This document shows positions 1-7,459 of a stretch of DNA of 14,352 nucleotides, piece after piece. The first letter of the stretch is position 1, and each line of letters opens with the position of its first letter. This stretch comes from Alphaproteobacteria bacterium (GTDB lineage: Bacteria; Pseudomonadota; Alphaproteobacteria; Rhizobiales; Aestuariivirgaceae): NCBI GenBank assembly GCA_024279045.1, contig JAJRRZ010000043.1, positions 1 to 14,352 on the forward strand. Direction: 5' to 3'. A model generated the notes under the pieces. The model ran no database searches, had not been told where the DNA came from, and saw only the letters and a list, made by a program, of their open reading frames with translations. The position numbers and the translations under genes were made by a program.

Positions 1-25
1 CCGGGCAATGCCGTGCCAGGCGTGA
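1..25 (+). CDS. Possible 3' end of atpA (F1 alpha subunit), partial
   Basis: Reading frame 2 from the window edge gives the short tail RAMPCQA and then a TGA stop at 23-25, 31 bases before atpG. In alphaproteobacteria atpA normally lies directly upstream of atpG, so this position fits the end of atpA. Seven residues are too few to recognise the protein, and the assignment rests on gene order alone. Frame 1 is also open here and runs on past the atpG start. Confidence 0.25.
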
Positions 26-56
26 GTGAGACGAGCAAACAGGGGACACGGGCCGC

Positions 57-956
57 ATGCCTAGCCTGAAGGATCTGCGCAACCGAATCGATTCGGTGAA
101 GGCGACGCAGAAAATCACCAAGGCGATGCAGATGGTCGCCGCCGCCAAGTTGCGCCATGCGCAGGAAGCGGCGGAAAGTGCGCGCCCCTACTCGGAGCGC
201 ATGAATGCGGTCATCGCCCGGCTGGCGGCGCGGCTGAAGGACGCGGAAGGTGTGTCGCCGTTTCTCGCCGGCACGGGGCGCGATGATGTGCATCTGCTGG
301 TGGTGTGCACCGCCGAGCGCGGCCTGTGCGGCGCCTTCAATACCAACATCGTCAAGCTGGCCAGCGAATACGTGGAAAAGCTGCGCGCGGCGGGCAAGAC
401 GGTGAAAATACTGTGCGTGGGCCGCAAGGGACATGATCAGCTCAAGCGGGTCTACGGCGAGCTGATGATCGACAAGCCTGTGGATCTGAAACAGGTGAAA
501 CGGCTGCGCTTTTCCCATGCGCACGAAATCGCCGACAGGCTCGTCCGCCTGTTCGATGAAGGCGCGTTTGATGTGTGCACGTTGTTTTATGCGGAGTTTC
601 GTTCGGTGATTTCGCAGAAGCCGCAGGCCTTGCAGCTTATCCCGGCGCAGATTGATATCGATGCGGGAGAGGCTGGTGAATCCGCGGAAAAGGTTGGCCA
701 GGCAGCCTACACCTACGAGCCGGACGAGAAAGAAATTCTCAACGACTTGCTGCCGCGCAACGTATCGGTACAGGTGTTCCGCGCGCTGCTGGAGAACGCC
801 GCCTCCGAGCAGGGCGCGCGCATGACGGCGATGGACAACGCCACGCGCAACGCCGGCGACATGATCCGCAGCCTGACCCTGCAATACAACCGCCAGCGCC
901 AAGCGCAGATCACCAAGGAGCTTATCGAGATCATTTCCGGCGCGGAGGCCCTGTAA
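57..956 (+). CDS. atpG: F1Fo ATP synthase gamma subunit
   Basis: This is the central rotor shaft of the F1 part of ATP synthase; its two long terminal helices turn inside the alpha3beta3 ring and couple proton flow to ATP synthesis at the inner membrane. The 299-residue protein opens with the family N-terminal helix (MPSLKDLRNRIDSVKATQKI, followed by TKAMQMVAAAKLR). It ends with the conserved C-terminal helix (YNRQRQAQITKELIEIISGA). The middle carries the conserved AERGLCGAFNTN segment. Length is slightly above the usual 285-295. The ATG at 57 is chosen because it begins exactly at the family's N terminus. Only a weak purine-rich stretch (aggggac) precedes it. atpD follows after 37 bases, as expected in the atpHAGDC order. 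Nothing appears truncated. Confidence 0.98.
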   Translation: MPSLKDLRNRIDSVKATQKITKAMQMVAAAKLRHAQEAAESARPYSERMNAVIARLAARLKDAEGVSPFLAGTGRDDVHLLVVCTAERGLCGAFNTNIVKLASEYVEKLRAAGKTVKILCVGRKGHDQLKRVYGELMIDKPVDLKQVKRLRFSHAHEIADRLVRLFDEGAFDVCTLFYAEFRSVISQKPQALQLIPAQIDIDAGEAGESAEKVGQAAYTYEPDEKEILNDLLPRNVSVQVFRALLENAASEQGARMTAMDNATRNAGDMIRSLTLQYNRQRQAQITKELIEIISGAEAL

Positions 957-993
957 GGGCAGCGCCACCATCAGGAACGACGAGGACAGGACC

Positions 994-2475
994 ATGGCCA
1001 AGGCAAGCGCCAAGACCAAGACAACCAGCAAGTCAGCGGCGAAGCAGGCCGCCAGCGGTGCCCGCACGGGCCGCGTGGTGGAGGTGAAGGGCCCGGTGGT
1101 GGATGTGCAGTTCGACGACCATCTGCCGGACATTCTCAACGCGCTGGAAACGGAGAACCAGGGCAAAAGACTGGTGTTGGAGGTATCGCAGGAGCTGGGC
1201 GAAAACACCGTGCGCTGCATTGCCATGGACGCCACCGAGGGACTGGTGCGTGGCCAGGAGGTTATCGATACCGGCGCGCCGATCTCCGTGCCGGTGGGTG
1301 AAGATACGCTGGGCCGCATCCTCAACGTCGTCGGCGAGGCGGTGGACGAAGGCCCCGAGCTGAAGACCAAGGAGCGCCGCGCCATTCACCAGCCGGCCCC
1401 GGCTTTCATTGACCAGTCCACCGAGGCGGAAATCCTCGTTACCGGCATCAAGGTGGTGGATCTGCTTACGCCCTATGCGAAGGGCGGCAAGATCGGCCTG
1501 TTCGGCGGTGCCGGCGTGGGCAAGACGGTGCTGATCATGGAGCTGATCAACAACGTCGCGAAGGCGCACGGCGGCTATTCGGTGTTTGCCGGCGTCGGCG
1601 AGCGCACCCGCGAGGGCAACGACCTGTATCACGAGATGATCGAATCGGGCGTGAACAAGCCCGGTGGCGGCGCAGGATCGAAGGCGACGCTGGTCTATGG
1701 CCAGATGAACGAGCCGCCAGGCGCACGTGCGCGGGTGGCGCTCACCGGCCTGACCATCGCCGAATATTTCCGCGACCAGGGCCAGGACGTGCTGTTCTTC
1801 ATCGACAACATCTTCCGCTTCACCCAGGCCGGTTCGGAGGCGTCCGCGCTGCTGGGCCGCATTCCTTCCGCGGTGGGCTATCAGCCCACCCTGGCCACGG
1901 AGATGGGCGCGCTGCAGGAGCGCATCACCACCACGCGCAAGGGCTCCATCACCTCCGTGCAGGCCATCTATGTGCCGGCGGACGACCTGACCGACCCGGC
2001 CCCGGCCTCGGCCTTCGCGCACCTGGACGCCACCACGGTGCTGTCGCGCTCCATTGCCGAGAAGGGCATCTATCCGGCGGTGGATCCGCTGGATTCCACC
2101 TCGCGCATGCTTGACCCGCGCATCATTGGCGAGGAGCACTATCAGGTGGCGCGCGAGGTGCAGTCCATTCTGCAACGCTACAAGGCGCTGCAGGACATCA
2201 TCGCCATTCTCGGCATGGATGAACTGTCGGAGGAGGACAAGCTCATCGTGGCGCGGGCGCGCAAGATCGAGCGCTTCCTCTCCCAGCCGTTCTTCGTGGC
2301 GGAGGTGTTCACCGGCCAGCCGGGTGTGTTCGTCGACCTGGAAGACACCATCAAGGGCTTCAAGGGCCTGTGCGCCGGCGAATACGACCACCTGCCGGAG
2401 GCCGCGTTCTACATGGTCGGCACCATGGACGAGGCCATCGAGAAGGCGAAGAAGCTCGCCGCGGAGATGGTGTGA
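994..2475 (+). CDS. atpD: F1Fo ATP synthase beta subunit (catalytic)
   Basis: This is the catalytic subunit of F1, binding ADP and phosphate and releasing ATP as gamma rotates. It has 493 residues. Visible motifs are the Walker A loop GGAGVGKT at about 171-178, GERTREGND shortly after, the Walker B region LFFIDNIFRFTQAG, and the DELSEED lever at about 409-415 that contacts gamma. The first 24 or so residues (MAKASAKTKTTSKSAAKQAA and onward) form a Lys/Ala/Ser/Thr-rich extension before the conserved TGRVVEVKGPVVDVQF beta-barrel start. Similar extensions are known in Rhizobiales AtpD, and they explain the length above the usual 460-480. An AGGACAGG Shine-Dalgarno-like sequence lies just upstream of the ATG. 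The gene sits between atpG and atpC. A 505-codon open frame on the opposite strand is a shadow of this gene's GC-rich third positions. Confidence 0.99.
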   Translation: MAKASAKTKTTSKSAAKQAASGARTGRVVEVKGPVVDVQFDDHLPDILNALETENQGKRLVLEVSQELGENTVRCIAMDATEGLVRGQEVIDTGAPISVPVGEDTLGRILNVVGEAVDEGPELKTKERRAIHQPAPAFIDQSTEAEILVTGIKVVDLLTPYAKGGKIGLFGGAGVGKTVLIMELINNVAKAHGGYSVFAGVGERTREGNDLYHEMIESGVNKPGGGAGSKATLVYGQMNEPPGARARVALTGLTIAEYFRDQGQDVLFFIDNIFRFTQAGSEASALLGRIPSAVGYQPTLATEMGALQERITTTRKGSITSVQAIYVPADDLTDPAPASAFAHLDATTVLSRSIAEKGIYPAVDPLDSTSRMLDPRIIGEEHYQVAREVQSILQRYKALQDIIAILGMDELSEEDKLIVARARKIERFLSQPFFVAEVFTGQPGVFVDLEDTIKGFKGLCAGEYDHLPEAAFYMVGTMDEAIEKAKKLAAEMV

Positions 2476-2537
2476 GGAACTGGCGCGCACAGGGCGCCGC
2501 GGCGGCGCTGCGCCATTGCCCGACGGGAGGCTGAAGC

Positions 2538-2948
2538 ATGGCCGAGGCACTGAAACTGGAGCTGGTCAGCCCGGAAAAAGAGCTGGTCTCGCGGCAAGTG
2601 AAGGCAGTGCAGGTTCCGGGACTAGAGGGCGCATTCGAGGTGTTGCCCGGCCATGCGCCGGTGTTGTCCATCCTGCGCCCGGGTGTGCTCGGCATCACTG
2701 AGGTTTCCGGCACGGAAACGAAATTCTTCGTGCGCGGTGGCTATGTGGAGGTGGCTGGCGACGAGATGAGCGTGCTGGCGGAATATGCCATTCCCGTGGA
2801 GCAACTGAACCCGGCGCAGATCGAGCAGGAAATCCGCTGGGCGCAGGAAGACCTGGAAGATGCACGCAACGACGAGGAACGCCGCAAGTTGCAGGAACGC
2901 CTGGACTTCCTGCAGGCCTTGGCCGATGCGCTGAAGCAGGAGGCGTGA
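2538..2948 (+). CDS. atpC: F1Fo ATP synthase epsilon subunit
   Basis: This is the F1 stalk subunit that links gamma to the c-ring and can restrain ATP hydrolysis through its C-terminal helices. The 136-residue protein has the N-terminal beta-sandwich signature (LELVSPEKELVSRQVKAVQV, then PGLEGAFEVLPGHAPVLSIL and RPGVL). The C-terminal half is charged and helical (IEQEIRWAQEDLEDARNDEE). Length is normal for the family. A GGGAGG ribosome-binding site lies 7 bases before the ATG. It closes the atp operon. Only 27 bases separate its stop from the stop of the convergent Smr gene, and I see no strong terminator hairpin in that gap. Confidence 0.97.
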   Translation: MAEALKLELVSPEKELVSRQVKAVQVPGLEGAFEVLPGHAPVLSILRPGVLGITEVSGTETKFFVRGGYVEVAGDEMSVLAEYAIPVEQLNPAQIEQEIRWAQEDLEDARNDEERRKLQERLDFLQALADALKQEA

Positions 2949-2975
2949 AGGCAGCGGCCTTTCCCGACATGCAAC

Positions 2976-3653
2976 TCAATTCTTGCGGCGGCGCAGGCGG
3001 ATGTAGAAGGCGCCGCCGCCGCCGTGCTTCGGGTGCGCTGGCTGCCAGCCGGCGATGTGCTCGGCCATGTCCGGCTCGGTTAGCCAGTGAAGCAATTGCT
3101 GGCGGATGCGTCCGCTGCGTTCCGGCGCGTGGTGGTAGTCGTAACCATGCAATGTATGCCGGGCGAGCGCCCGTGCACCACCCTTGCCGGTGATCACCAG
3201 CACCGTGCGCAGACCCTGCTGGCGCGCTGCAGCAATGAAACCGCGCAGGCGCATGTGCGCCTCCTCCACCGTGAAGCCATGAAGATCCAACCGTGCCTCG
3301 ATGTGTACCTGGCCACGGATAAGCCGCTGGCGGGTGCGCTTGTCCAGCGTGCCGCCGTGGCGCAGGGTCTGGGCGTGTGATGGCGCTCGCGACGGCGCGG
3401 GCGGACGCACGGCTGCCTGCGCGGAACGGCTGGGGCTGGAGCCGGGTTTCGCCGTGCTGGCGGCAGCAGTAGTGGTGGCGGCGGTGCGCTGTTGTGCCGG
3501 TTTTGCCGATTTAATCGACTTTGCCGTCGCCGGGCGGCTGTCGGATAGATCCGGCGGGCGCTTGCCGGGCAGGGGTTGCACATCGCGCAGCAGCCGCCGC
3601 CACAGTCTGGCGTCTTCTTCCGACAGGGGCTGCTTGTTGCGGTGCCTGCTCAT
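2976..3653 (-). CDS. Smr-domain protein (MutS2 C-terminal-like endonuclease domain)
   Basis: A 225-residue protein with a short charged N-terminal region (about 1-35, including EEDARLWRRLLRDVQPLPG). An Ala/Pro/Ser/Thr-rich, low-complexity linker follows (about 40-100). A C-terminal Smr domain is marked by LDLHG at 122-126, TGKG at 155-158 and HGGGGAFY at 210-217. Smr domains bind nucleic acids and several have nicking endonuclease activity; the physiological target of this stand-alone proteobacterial type is not settled. The gene begins 9 bases after the stop of the metallo-hydrolase gene, so it is probably last in the hisN-murJ-hydrolase-Smr transcript. The family call is firm; the cellular role is unknown. 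Confidence 0.93.
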   Translation of the reverse strand: MSRHRNKQPLSEEDARLWRRLLRDVQPLPGKRPPDLSDSRPATAKSIKSAKPAQQRTAATTTAAASTAKPGSSPSRSAQAAVRPPAPSRAPSHAQTLRHGGTLDKRTRQRLIRGQVHIEARLDLHGFTVEEAHMRLRGFIAAARQQGLRTVLVITGKGGARALARHTLHGYDYHHAPERSGRIRQQLLHWLTEPDMAEHIAGWQPAHPKHGGGGAFYIRLRRRKN

Positions 3654-3662
3654 GAATCCACT

Positions 3663-4346
3663 TTACACGATGTCCGTCAGATAGGGGTTGCTGGTGCGCT
3701 CCGCGCCGATGGTGGAGGCCATGCCGTGGCCGGGAATGAAGCGGAAGTCATCCGTCAGGCTCAGCAGTTGCTCGCGCAGCGAGCGCATCAGCGCATCGCG
3801 GTCGCCACCGGGCAGGTCGGAGCGGCCAATGGAGCCCTGAAACAGCAGATCACCGACGAAGCCGATGTTGTGCGCGGCGTCGATCAGCGCCACGTGCCCT
3901 GGCGTATGCCCCGGACAATGGCGCACCTCGAACGTCGCTCCGGCGAACGCCAGCGTCTCCCCGTGGGCGAGCCACCTGTCAGGCGTTATGCTGCGGCCCG
4001 GTTCTGGCATGCCGAAGAAACGCCCCTGTTCCTCCACGTGCTCAACCAGGAAGGCATCGGCCTCGTGCGGCCCGATGGCGGGAATGCCGAAGGCTTCCTT
4101 CAGCTCCGCCGCGCCGCCGACATGGTCGAAATGCCCGTGCGTCAACCAGACCTGCACCGGTTTGGCACGCAACGTGGCCAGCACGCGCAAGATGCCCGGT
4201 ACATCGCCGCCGGGGTCGATGAGCACCGCATCGCGGCTGTCGCGATCAACCAGGATGGAACAGTTCTGCTCCAGCTCGGTAACGGGCAGCACATACAGCT
4301 CGAACGGCAGATCGGCATACAGCGGCTTTGGCTTGCGCCCGTGCAT
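3663..4346 (-). CDS. Metallo-beta-lactamase-fold hydrolase, YcbL / glyoxalase II-like
   Basis: A 227-residue cytosolic MBL-fold hydrolase with an intact dinuclear metal site. Ligands visible are HGHFDH (His70, His72, Asp74, His75), His147 in CPGHTPGH, Asp166 in GFVGDLLF and His207 in FIPGHG. The N terminus (ELEQNCSILVDRDSRDAVLI, then DPGGD) and the short length without a glyoxalase II C-terminal helical domain match the YcbL-type branch. Members of that branch cleave S-lactoylglutathione or related thioesters, but the substrate here is inferred only. The ATG at 4346 is preceded by CGGAG about 8 bases upstream. It lies between murJ and the Smr gene on the minus strand, and nothing in the neighbours identifies its substrate. 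Confidence 0.93.
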   Translation of the reverse strand: MHGRKPKPLYADLPFELYVLPVTELEQNCSILVDRDSRDAVLIDPGGDVPGILRVLATLRAKPVQVWLTHGHFDHVGGAAELKEAFGIPAIGPHEADAFLVEHVEEQGRFFGMPEPGRSITPDRWLAHGETLAFAGATFEVRHCPGHTPGHVALIDAAHNIGFVGDLLFQGSIGRSDLPGGDRDALMRSLREQLLSLTDDFRFIPGHGMASTIGAERTSNPYLTDIV

Positions 4347-4395
4347 GAATATTACTCCGTGTTGTCGCGGTTATCGTTTTCCCGCCGCGCCCGGT

Positions 4396-5970
4396 TCAGG
4401 TGGTTGATGCAGGGCCGCGCCGCAGCGCCCGGCGCAGCATGGCGCGGCTGATGATACCCATCCAGGCGCTCAGGCCAAGGTAGAGCGCCGCGCCGCTGAG
4501 CACCAGCCCCGCCAGCAGCAGCACCTTCCACCACGTGGAGACACCGGGGGTGAAGTGCGTGATCAGATAGTGGTTCGCCAGCAGCAGCGCCAGCCCCATG
4601 GCCAGCGCGGCGACCAGCATGCGTGGCAGGGCGCGGCGCAGTTGCGCATCCGTTTGCCAGTAGCCACGCGCCTGCAACGTACGCCCCAACAGCAGCACAT
4701 TCGCCCATGAGGCAATGGTGGTGGCCAGGGCAATGCCCACGTGGTGGATGAGCGGAAACAGCGCCAGCGCCAGGGCGATGTTCAGCCCCACGGAAATGGC
4801 GGCGTATTGCATTGGCGTTCTGGTGTCTTCACGCGCGAAGAAGGCGGGCGAGAACACCTTGATGAGCACGAACGCCGGCAGCCCGGCGGCAAAGGCGGCC
4901 AGCGCGGCGGCGGTGGCCTGTGTGTCGGCGTGGGTGAAGGCGCCGCGCTCGAACAGCACGCTGACCACCGGCACCGGCATGGCCATCAGCGCCAGCGCGG
5001 CGGGCAGGGTGAGGAACAGGGCGAACTCCATGGCGCGGTTCTGCGAGTCGTGCACGCCTTCGCCATCGCCCGCGCGCAGGCGGCGCGAAACCTCCGGCAG
5101 CAGCACCACGCCTATGGCCACGCCCACCAGCCCCAGCGGCAGTTGATAGATGCGGTCGGCATAATACAGCCACGCCGGCGCGCCCTCCTGCCAGGAGGCG
5201 ATGATGGTGGAGATCACCAGGTTGAGCTGGGTGATGCCGCCGGCGATCAGCCCCGGAACGCCCAGCGCCACCAGGCGCTTCATCGCCGGGGTGAAGCGCG
5301 GGCGCGTCAGGCGGATGGCAAAACCGGCGCGGGCGGCGGCAATCCACAGCAGCGCCAGTTGCAGAAAGCCCGCCACGGCCACGGCTGTGGCCAGCAGCAC
5401 GCCCATCCGTGGCTGGCCGTTGAGCGTGGCGAACCAGCCATACAGCAGCACGGCGATGAACACGATGTTCAGCAGCACCGGCGCGAAGGCGGCCAGCGCG
5501 AAGCGATGCAGCGAATTGAGCACGCCGGAAAGCAGCGCCACCAGCGACATGCACAAGAGATACGGAAATGTGATGCGGGTGAGCAGCACGGTGAGCTCGA
5601 ACTTCGCTGCATCGGCGGCGAAGCCCGGCGCCAGCACATACACGAAGGCTGGCGCAAAGATCTCGGCAAGCAGCGTGAGCAACAGCAGGATGAACAGCAG
5701 CCCGGCGAAGGCCTCCTCGGCGAACTGCCGCGCCGCCGCTGCGCCGTCGCCCTCCAGCTTCTTGGCGAACAGCGGCACGAAGGCGGCGTTGAACGCACCT
5801 TCGCCAAAGAAGCGGCGGAACAGGTTGGGCAGGCGAAAGGCCACCACGAAGGCCTCCGCCACCGCGCCTGCGCCCAGCAGGGCAGCCATCAGCACATCGC
5901 GCACGAAGCCCAGCAGGCGCGAGAGCAGCGTCATGCCGCCCACCGTCATGGCCGAGCGCACCAGCGACAT
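4396..5970 (-). CDS. murJ: Lipid II flippase MurJ (MviN)
   Basis: An integral inner-membrane protein of the MOP exporter superfamily that flips lipid II, the peptidoglycan precursor, to the periplasmic side. The 524-residue sequence is hydrophobic throughout, consistent with the family's 14 membrane helices. It carries the hallmark N-terminal segment MTLLSRLLGFVRDVLMAALL, the FRLPNLFRRFFGEGAFNAAF motif, and FVLIKVFSPAFFAREDTRTP in the second half. Length is typical (510-530). The ATG lies 3 bases beyond the hisN stop, so the two are probably translated from one mRNA. The metallo-hydrolase gene follows after 49 bases. The C terminus ends in a short Arg-rich tail (MLRRALRRGPASTT). No frameshift or missing motif is evident. 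Confidence 0.97.
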   Translation of the reverse strand: MSLVRSAMTVGGMTLLSRLLGFVRDVLMAALLGAGAVAEAFVVAFRLPNLFRRFFGEGAFNAAFVPLFAKKLEGDGAAAARQFAEEAFAGLLFILLLLTLLAEIFAPAFVYVLAPGFAADAAKFELTVLLTRITFPYLLCMSLVALLSGVLNSLHRFALAAFAPVLLNIVFIAVLLYGWFATLNGQPRMGVLLATAVAVAGFLQLALLWIAAARAGFAIRLTRPRFTPAMKRLVALGVPGLIAGGITQLNLVISTIIASWQEGAPAWLYYADRIYQLPLGLVGVAIGVVLLPEVSRRLRAGDGEGVHDSQNRAMEFALFLTLPAALALMAMPVPVVSVLFERGAFTHADTQATAAALAAFAAGLPAFVLIKVFSPAFFAREDTRTPMQYAAISVGLNIALALALFPLIHHVGIALATTIASWANVLLLGRTLQARGYWQTDAQLRRALPRMLVAALAMGLALLLANHYLITHFTPGVSTWWKVLLLAGLVLSGAALYLGLSAWMGIISRAMLRRALRRGPASTT

Positions 5971-5973
5971 GGC

Positions 5974-6924
5974 TCAGTCCTCCACCGCCGAGGATGGTGC
6001 CGCCGATGACGCCGTCGATGACGGGTTTGTCGCAGCCGAGAATTCCGCCGTTGCCGAGGATGCCGTCCGGGCGGAGCCGGATTCCGCTGCCGCGCCGGTT
6101 TCTTCCAGCAGCGCCAGCATCTGTTCGTGCAGCGCCGGGGTGGCGCAGGCGATGATGTCTCCTCCCGGTGCGGCGGTTTCTCCGTGCCAGCCGCTGATGA
6201 TGCCGCCCGCGCCGCGCACCACGGGGATCAGCGCCGCAGCATCGAAAGGCTTCAGGCCGGTGTCGAAGGCAATGTCCATACGCCCCTGCGCCAGCGCGGC
6301 GTAGAAGCTGGCGTCGCCATCGAACTGCACATGCCGCGCACGCTGCTGCACGGCGTCGAGAAAGGCGCGCTTGCCCGGCGTGTCATACAGTCGTGGCAGG
6401 GTGGTGCCGGCCAGCGCATCGCCAAGGTGGATAGTGGCGCTGACGCGCACATGCCGCACATCGCTGCCGCGCAGCCGCCAGCAGTGCGTGCCATTGCCGA
6501 TGGTGGTGGTATCCAGCAGCGGGTCGTTGATCAGCCCCAGCACGGGCGCGCCATCGTGCAGCAGGGCAATGAGCGTGGTGAACCCCGGCAAGCCACACAG
6601 AAAGGCGCGGGTGCCGTCGATGGGGTCGAGCAGCCATTGCCACTCGGCGGCATCACTCCCGCCCGGGCCGAACTCCTCGCCGATGATGGCATCTGCCGGA
6701 AAGGCGCGGTTGATCATCTCGCGCATCACCCGCTCCGCGGCGCGGTCGGCGGCGGTTACCGGGTCGAAGGATGCATCCGTGGCGCCGGCATTCTTGTCGG
6801 CGGCGGAGACCTCGCCGCCATCGCCGAAAAAGGCCGGGACGACAATGCGCGCCGCGGCGCGCGCCAGCTCCAGCGCCAGCGCCGTGCGGGAGTCGCTTGT
6901 CAACTCGGAGAAGGAATCGGCCAT
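5974..6924 (-). CDS. hisN: Inositol monophosphatase-family phosphatase, probable histidinol-phosphatase (HisN type)
   Basis: A Mg2+-dependent phosphatase of the IMPase superfamily. The metal-binding motifs are intact: IGEEFG (Glu83/84), DPIDGTRAF (Asp100, Asp103) and KPFDAAALIPVVRGAGG (Asp228). The sequence around the second motif (DPIDGTRAFLCGLPGFTTLI) resembles the HisN branch, which makes L-histidinol from its phosphate in many alphaproteobacteria. No other his gene is nearby, so the substrate is inferred. The catalytic domain ends near residue 275. A tail of about 40 residues follows, made mainly of Ala, Ser, Thr and Glu, and it makes the 316-residue protein longer than the usual 255-270. 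The start at 6924 has GAGG just upstream. murJ follows after 3 bases. An inositol-1-monophosphatase or CysQ-like role is the main alternative. Confidence 0.85.
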   Translation of the reverse strand: MADSFSELTSDSRTALALELARAAARIVVPAFFGDGGEVSAADKNAGATDASFDPVTAADRAAERVMREMINRAFPADAIIGEEFGPGGSDAAEWQWLLDPIDGTRAFLCGLPGFTTLIALLHDGAPVLGLINDPLLDTTTIGNGTHCWRLRGSDVRHVRVSATIHLGDALAGTTLPRLYDTPGKRAFLDAVQQRARHVQFDGDASFYAALAQGRMDIAFDTGLKPFDAAALIPVVRGAGGIISGWHGETAAPGGDIIACATPALHEQMLALLEETGAAAESGSARTASSATAEFSAATNPSSTASSAAPSSAVED

Positions 6925-6999
6925 GACCTCGCCCCGGTGCTCACCTGTTGCATCAGCCTTGTGCCAGGCTCAGGCCCCATAAATTTGCACGGCATCCTA

Positions 7000-7160
7000 G
7001 GGTCTGGACTCAATACCTGAGCACTCCCCATGTGCATTTTGGCTTCATATCAGACGGTTTTTCGTTCTTGCCAATAGCTCCACTATTGCCTGCGAACGAA
7101 AAATCGCTGCTATTTTGCCAAAATGCCCATGAGAAGCACTCATTTATTGAGACCAGACCC
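7000..7160. repeat. 161-bp imperfect palindrome with TA flanks (MITE-like)
   Basis: Two arms of about 78 bases are inverted around position 7080. The outer ends are GGGTCTGG at 7000-7007 and CCAGACCC at 7153-7160, flanked on both sides by TA (6998-6999 and 7161-7162). By hand alignment, 42 of the outer 54 positions are complementary. The apex pairs CAATAG (7072-7077) with CTATTG (7083-7088). There is no open frame for a transposase. A short element with terminal inverted repeats and a possible TA target duplication resembles a miniature transposon of IS630/Tc1-mariner type. It could equally be a palindromic intergenic repeat of the RIME or Bru-RS kind known in Rhizobiales. As RNA it would form a long hairpin between the two minus-strand genes. 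Confidence 0.8.
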
Positions 7161-7163
7161 TAA

Positions 7164-7257
7164 GCCATTTGCGCTGCATATCAGCGTCCTTTCGTCCTTG
7201 GAAATACCTATGGGTATTCTCAGCGGACAAAAGAACGCTGATTTTCGAGCAAATGAC
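7164..7257. repeat. 94-bp imperfect palindrome related to the adjacent 161-bp element
   Basis: Arms starting with GCCATTTGC at 7164 and ending with GCAAATGAC at 7257 fold around position 7210. The apex AATACC (7203-7208) pairs with GGTATT (7213-7218), and the stem includes ATCAGCGT/ACGCTGAT. It shares core sequence with the neighbouring element: GCT-CATATCAG and TTTCGT-CTTG in the left arm, and CGCTG-ATTTT-CAAATG-type sequence in the right arm, in the same order. It lacks the GGGTCTGG termini. It is best read as a diverged or end-truncated copy of the same repeat family lying in tandem. Confidence 0.75.
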
Positions 7258-7311
7258 GCATCTGCCATGCCTCTTTGTGGGGGCTGAGCCTAACCCATCA
7301 CGCAACTGGAA

Positions 7312-7459
7312 ACAATCATGCCGTCAGGGCAAGTGCATTCGGGATAGCTTGATGTTTCATGCACTTGGCTGCATCTGCCCTGTCCGTCAAACTCGGCAAT
7401 GACGAGCAGGGAGAGCATTTTATCAAGCCGCTTATCGCAATTGTCCCGAATGTGATTGT
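7312..7459. repeat. Block of nested inverted and direct repeats
   Basis: Several exact complementary pairs lie within 148 bases: ACAATCA (7312-7318) with TGATTGT (7453-7459); CATTCGGGA (7336-7344) with TCCCGAATG (7444-7452); GCTTGAT (7347-7353) with ATCAAGC (7422-7428); CAAGTGCAT (7330-7338) with ATGCACTTG (7359-7367); CAGGGCA (7325-7331) with TGCCCTG (7376-7382); and CCCTG (7378-7382) with CAGGG (7407-7411). Direct repeats are ATTGTCC-GA at 7440 and 7455, and AAGCCGCT at 7425 and 7464. The arms are continuous on one side and interrupted on the other. This fits either a decayed palindrome or a branched RNA with alternative folds. It starts about 25 bases beyond the stop of the upstream minus-strand gene. 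Confidence 0.6.

Noticed and set aside
1033..2550. 505-codon open frame antisense to atpD
   Set aside because: It is fully inside a highly conserved gene, its translation is rich in His/Arg/Ala with no family motif, and long antisense frames are usual in GC-rich coding DNA.
6948..7402. Two small plus-strand open frames (71 and 77 codons) in the gene-free gap
   Set aside because: They read through the palindromic repeats, lack convincing ribosome-binding sites and match no known protein type.
7000..7459. Possible CRISPR array
   Set aside because: The repeats are inverted and diverged, without regular direct repeats and unique spacers, and no cas gene is nearby.
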